A program made the translations under genes and the position numbers. Source: Agrococcus casei LMG 22410 (GTDB lineage Bacteria; Actinomycetota; Actinomycetes; Actinomycetales; Microbacteriaceae). Taken from it: DNA of 54,957 nt. Each line of letters opens with the position of its first letter. The first letter of the stretch is position 1. The stretch is taken from the NCBI RefSeq assembly GCF_900163565.1, contig NZ_FUHU01000048.1, positions 1-54,957 on the forward strand. The letters run 5' to 3'. The notes under the pieces were generated by a model. It ran no database searches. It saw only the letters and a list, made by a program, of their open reading frames with translations, and had not been told where the DNA came from. Below are positions 52,677-54,957 of the stretch, piece after piece.

Positions 52677-52862
52677 ATGACCGAGGACAACCCCGAGCGC
52701 GCGCCGAAGGTCATCCGCTGTGAGCACTGGTCTGAGGAGCTTGGTCGCTTCGGCGGCTGGCACCACCACGAGGGCCCTCACGCTTGCGACTGGGGGAACC
52801 ACGATGGCGAGTGTCCGTACTGGGTCAGCGTTGGCGGTAGGCCAAACCTCCCATCTCGGTAG
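52677..52862 (+). CDS. Small His/Cys-rich protein, uncharacterised
   Basis: A possible 61-residue protein starting MTEDNPERAPKVIRCEHW. Residues 15-48 hold Cys15, HHH at 29-31, and the segment PHACDWGNHDGECPYW, which together could bind one zinc ion. No family recognised. Start ATG 52677 has GATCAT exactly 6 nt upstream, like the leaderless -10 boxes elsewhere in the window but lacking the first T. It sits 28 bp after hsdR on the same strand. Coding is not certain; the ordered His/Cys spacing is the main argument. Confidence 0.4.
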   Translation: MTEDNPERAPKVIRCEHWSEELGRFGGWHHHEGPHACDWGNHDGECPYWVSVGGRPNLPSR

Positions 52863-53095
52863 AGGGAGTCGGGTAGCCATGCCAAGCCGTCCAGTGGCGC
52901 GCCGGCTGGCACCCTCGCGACTCTGCCAGAACCCTGGGTGATAGCTTGGTTTCAGGTCATATGGCGGCAAAGGGACAGCCTTAGCGCCAAAGGTTCCGAA
53001 ATCACCGGAATGCGGTGGAGTTCCGGACGGGACTTACGTCGGGAAGTAAGAAATAGCCCGGACGCGCTACGGATGATGACGAAGGAGCCCTATCC
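52863..53095. other. Intergenic region before the methyltransferase gene
   Basis: 233 bp without a supported gene. It contains a short inverted repeat CTTAC/GTAAG (53033-53050) and the ribosome binding site GAAGGAG 8 nt before GTG 53096. Confidence 0.5.
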
Positions 53096-54199
53096 GTGTC
53101 GAGACTGACGGAACTGCTGCGGCAGGTGCGCAAGGCGGACGCGCAACTTGGTACTGACCTGGAAGCCGAGGTCGCTGCGCTGACCAAGCGTCGCACCTTC
53201 GGGCTCGTCTTTGAGCAGCATCAGCCTGAGGCTGTCGAGCTGCCCGGCAGGGTCGTCCGTCGCGGCGACAAGGTGCGGGTGCTGCCTCCGCGAGGGGGGA
53301 CAAAGGCAGGTGACCAACGGCTGTGGTGGACAACTCGGATCGAGTGCGTCGACGGGCAGCGTGTGGCTCATCTCGCGGAGCTCGACGTCGAAGAACCCGA
53401 GACTCGGGCAGTGCTTGCCGACGACGTGGTGGTCGTCGCGGAGTTCCGGGATCGCATCTACCCCGGCCTGGTGGAGACAGGCAGGGTTGAGCGGGGCGGC
53501 GACAAGCCGTTCCACACGGTCGTCAACGCTGAGAACTACCACGCGCTGGAGATGCTGACCTATACGCACCGGCATTCCATCGACGCCATCTACATCGACC
53601 CGCCGTACAACACCGGGGCGAGGGACTGGAAGTACGACAACGATTACGTCGCGAGTGATGACGACTATCGACACTCGAAATGGCTGGCGTTCATGGAGCG
53701 ACGGTTGAAGATCTGTCGGGAGCTCATGCGTAGCGATGCTACTCTTGTGGCAACTATCGATGAGCATGAAGTAAACCGTTTGGGCGTGTTGCTAGATCAG
53801 CTCTTCCCGGAATCTACGCGGCAACTCGTCACAATTGTCAACAACCCTAAAGGCGTTACTCAGGGATATCTTTCGAGGGTCGAAGAGTATGCGTTCTTTG
53901 TATTTGGTCCTGACGCGCGAATCGGTTCGGTCGATGACGACCTTCTGACGCATCGAGACATGGCCGATGCTGAAGGGGAACTGCAGAGGCCTCGATGGAA
54001 GGGGCTCTTGCGGTCGGGCGACGACTCGCTTCGAGCTGACCGTAAAGATATGTTCTATCCGGTGTGGTTCGATGAGTCGACTGGGCGACTCAGCCACGCG
54101 GGCGAAGCATTGCCACTTGACGAAACTCCTGACTTCAGTCCGCAGGATGGCCTGACGCCGATCTGGCCTATTAGGGGCTCTTCACAATTCGGGGTGTAG
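53096..54199 (+). pseudogene. Site-specific DNA (adenine) methyltransferase, truncated by an ISL3 element
   Basis: Residues 1-110 are an N-terminal domain with a coiled start and beta-rich part; 140-230 is the start of a Mod-like (type III or related) methyltransferase with DPPYNTG at 168-174, after which SAM motif I would follow. After codon 360 the frame enters the terminal repeat of an insertion sequence at 54176; seven IS-encoded residues (GSSQFGV) and a TAG end it. Most of the methyltransferase and any partner gene lie beyond the element or are lost. GTG start with GAAGGAG. Likely from a second R-M or related defence system next to hsdMSR. Confidence 0.8.
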
Positions 54200-54957
54200 G
54201 TGTGGTCTGAATCCGCCGGCTTCGAGGAGTGCGCGGGCGATGTAGTTGGTGGGGTTGCGGAAGCCGAGGGCCAGGCCACGCAGGTGCTCGAGGCGACCGT
54301 TCACGGCTTCGGTAGGTCCGTTGCTCGTGCGCGGCCGGTCGAAGTAGGCCAGGACGTCGCAGGCGCGTCTGGTCAGGGTGCGGCCGAGCTTGCGCAGTTC
54401 TACCAACGCCTCAGGCACACTGTCGGCGAGGGCGTCGATCACGGAGCTCATCTCGACGCGGCCGGCTGCCCGGTCGGGGTGACGGTAGGCGGAGATCATG
54501 CGCTGGTAGATCCCCCAGGTGCACTCGACTTGCACGTGCCGGTCCCCAGCGAAGAGCTTGTCAAGGCGCTCGTGCTGGCGGTCGGTGAGCAGGTCAGCCC
54601 CGGTGTGCAGGGTCCGCCGCGCGGTGTAGAGCGGGTCGCCCTTGCGTCCGCGGTGTCCGTGCAGTTCCTGCTGGACTCGGCGGCGGCACTCATCGAGAGC
54701 GTCCCCGGCCAACCGGATGACGTGGAAGGGATCCATAACCGTGACGGCGTCCGGCAGCTCCTCGGTAGTGGCGGTCTTGAAGCCCGCGAACCCATCCATG
54801 GCCACGACCTCGATCCCATCGCGCCAAGCCTGGTCCCGCTCGGCCAGCCAGTCCTTGAACGCCTTCTTCGACCGACCTTCGACCACGTCCAGCAGGCGTG
54901 AGGGGTCTGCTGAGGGTTTGGTTGAGTCGGGGGGTTTATGCCGCCAGTGTGACGGCT
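54176..54957 (-). mobile_element. ISL3-family insertion sequence (partial at window edge)
   Basis: The boundary is the terminal repeat GGCTCTTCACAATTCGGGGT starting at 54176, typical of ISL3-family ends (GGCTCTTC...). The transposase stop lies within this repeat. The other end is outside the window, so target duplication cannot be checked. Confidence 0.85.
54182..54957 (-). CDS. ISL3-family transposase (5' part beyond window)
   Basis: At least 258 codons open to the window edge. The C-terminal DDE_Tnp_ISL3 domain is seen: VVAMDGFAGFKTA (catalytic Asp), AVTVMDPFHVIRLAGDALDECRRRVQQ (second Asp, His), a helical insertion, and RTSNGPTEAVNGRLEHLRGLALGFRN with the final Glu and the typical NGxxEAxNG-like motif. 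The protein ends RPHLHPEL. The codons upstream of a GTG at 54886 continue in frame (DSTKPSADPSRLLD), so that GTG is not the true start. Confidence 0.9.
   Translation of the reverse strand, partial: PSHWRHKPPDSTKPSADPSRLLDVVEGRSKKAFKDWLAERDQAWRDGIEVVAMDGFAGFKTATTEELPDAVTVMDPFHVIRLAGDALDECRRRVQQELHGHRGRKGDPLYTARRTLHTGADLLTDRQHERLDKLFAGDRHVQVECTWGIYQRMISAYRHPDRAAGRVEMSSVIDALADSVPEALVELRKLGRTLTRRACDVLAYFDRPRTSNGPTEAVNGRLEHLRGLALGFRNPTNYIARALLEAGGFRPHLHPEL

Overview
The window looks like a chromosomal segment of a high-GC Gram-positive actinobacterium, probably Microbacteriaceae or another Micrococcales family (inference). The reasons are high GC with G/C-rich third codon positions, frequent GTG and TTG starts, many leaderless promoters (a -10 hexamer 6-9 nt before the start codon), an actinobacterial-type malate dehydrogenase, an LPXTG surface protein and the leuC-leuD-murA-plsC-gpsA-ddl gene order. 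Both edges cut through unfinished context: the left edge is intergenic and the right edge lies inside an ISL3-family insertion sequence.

Layout. (1) 0.1-2.6 kb: a metal/redox locus with a His-rich membrane protein, a PCu(A)C lipoprotein and a Tat-exported DyP peroxidase. A PLP dehydratase converges on it, then come an acyltransferase-3 membrane protein and a small PLDc_N-type membrane protein. (2) 5.2-7.0 kb: an orphan fumarate-reductase/SdhA-like flavoprotein behind two tandem palindromes. (3) 7.1-15.1 kb: a 4-hydroxyphenylacetate meta-cleavage module on the minus strand (FAH-RraA fusion, GntR, HpaE, HpaD, HpaH, HpaI) with a divergent MHS-type MFS transporter. Two TCGTATACGA palindromes sit on the two -10 boxes. 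The entry monooxygenase HpaBC and a separate HpaF isomerase are not in the window. (4) 15.1-21.1 kb: MerR plus a thioredoxin-reductase-like protein, an LRR/LPXTG surface protein plus DUF4870-like protein, an MBL-fold hydrolase, two paralogous secreted low-complexity proteins, and an Lrp regulator. (5) 21.3-30.8 kb: a branched-chain amino-acid operon (BCKDH E1a, E1b, E2; methylcrotonyl-CoA carboxylase beta and alpha; MaoC hydratase; CitE-like lyase; acyl-CoA dehydrogenase). It carries the same gene set as the Mycobacterium tuberculosis Rv2495c-Rv2502c locus. (6) 30.9-42.5 kb: housekeeping genes: tRNA-Glu(CTC), mdh, leuCD, murA, plsC, gpsA, ddl, a CPBP-family membrane protein, two alpha/beta hydrolases and ychF.

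(7) 42.6-54.96 kb: an accessory, defence-type island that begins right after ychF and a 16-bp perfect hairpin. It holds a protein kinase with an unrecognised N-terminal domain, a convergent TIR/SEFIR-like protein with an unrecognised C-terminal domain, a Cys-rich protein carrying only the DNA-binding part of an IS402/IS5 transposase, a divergent Xre regulator, a 3' remnant of a SpoU-type rRNA methylase that contains a 19-bp perfect inverted repeat, and a complete type I R-M operon (hsdM-hsdS-hsdR, EcoR124I-like). The HsdS carries an expandable LEAE repeat. A small His/Cys-rich protein and a DPPYNTG-type DNA methyltransferase cut short by the ISL3 element complete it.

The most promising candidates for undescribed biology are the kinase/TIR pair, the zinc-knuckle/DUF4096/Xre pair next to hsd, and the FAH-RraA fusion in the hpa operon. 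No CRISPR array, rRNA gene or recognisable known riboswitch was seen.
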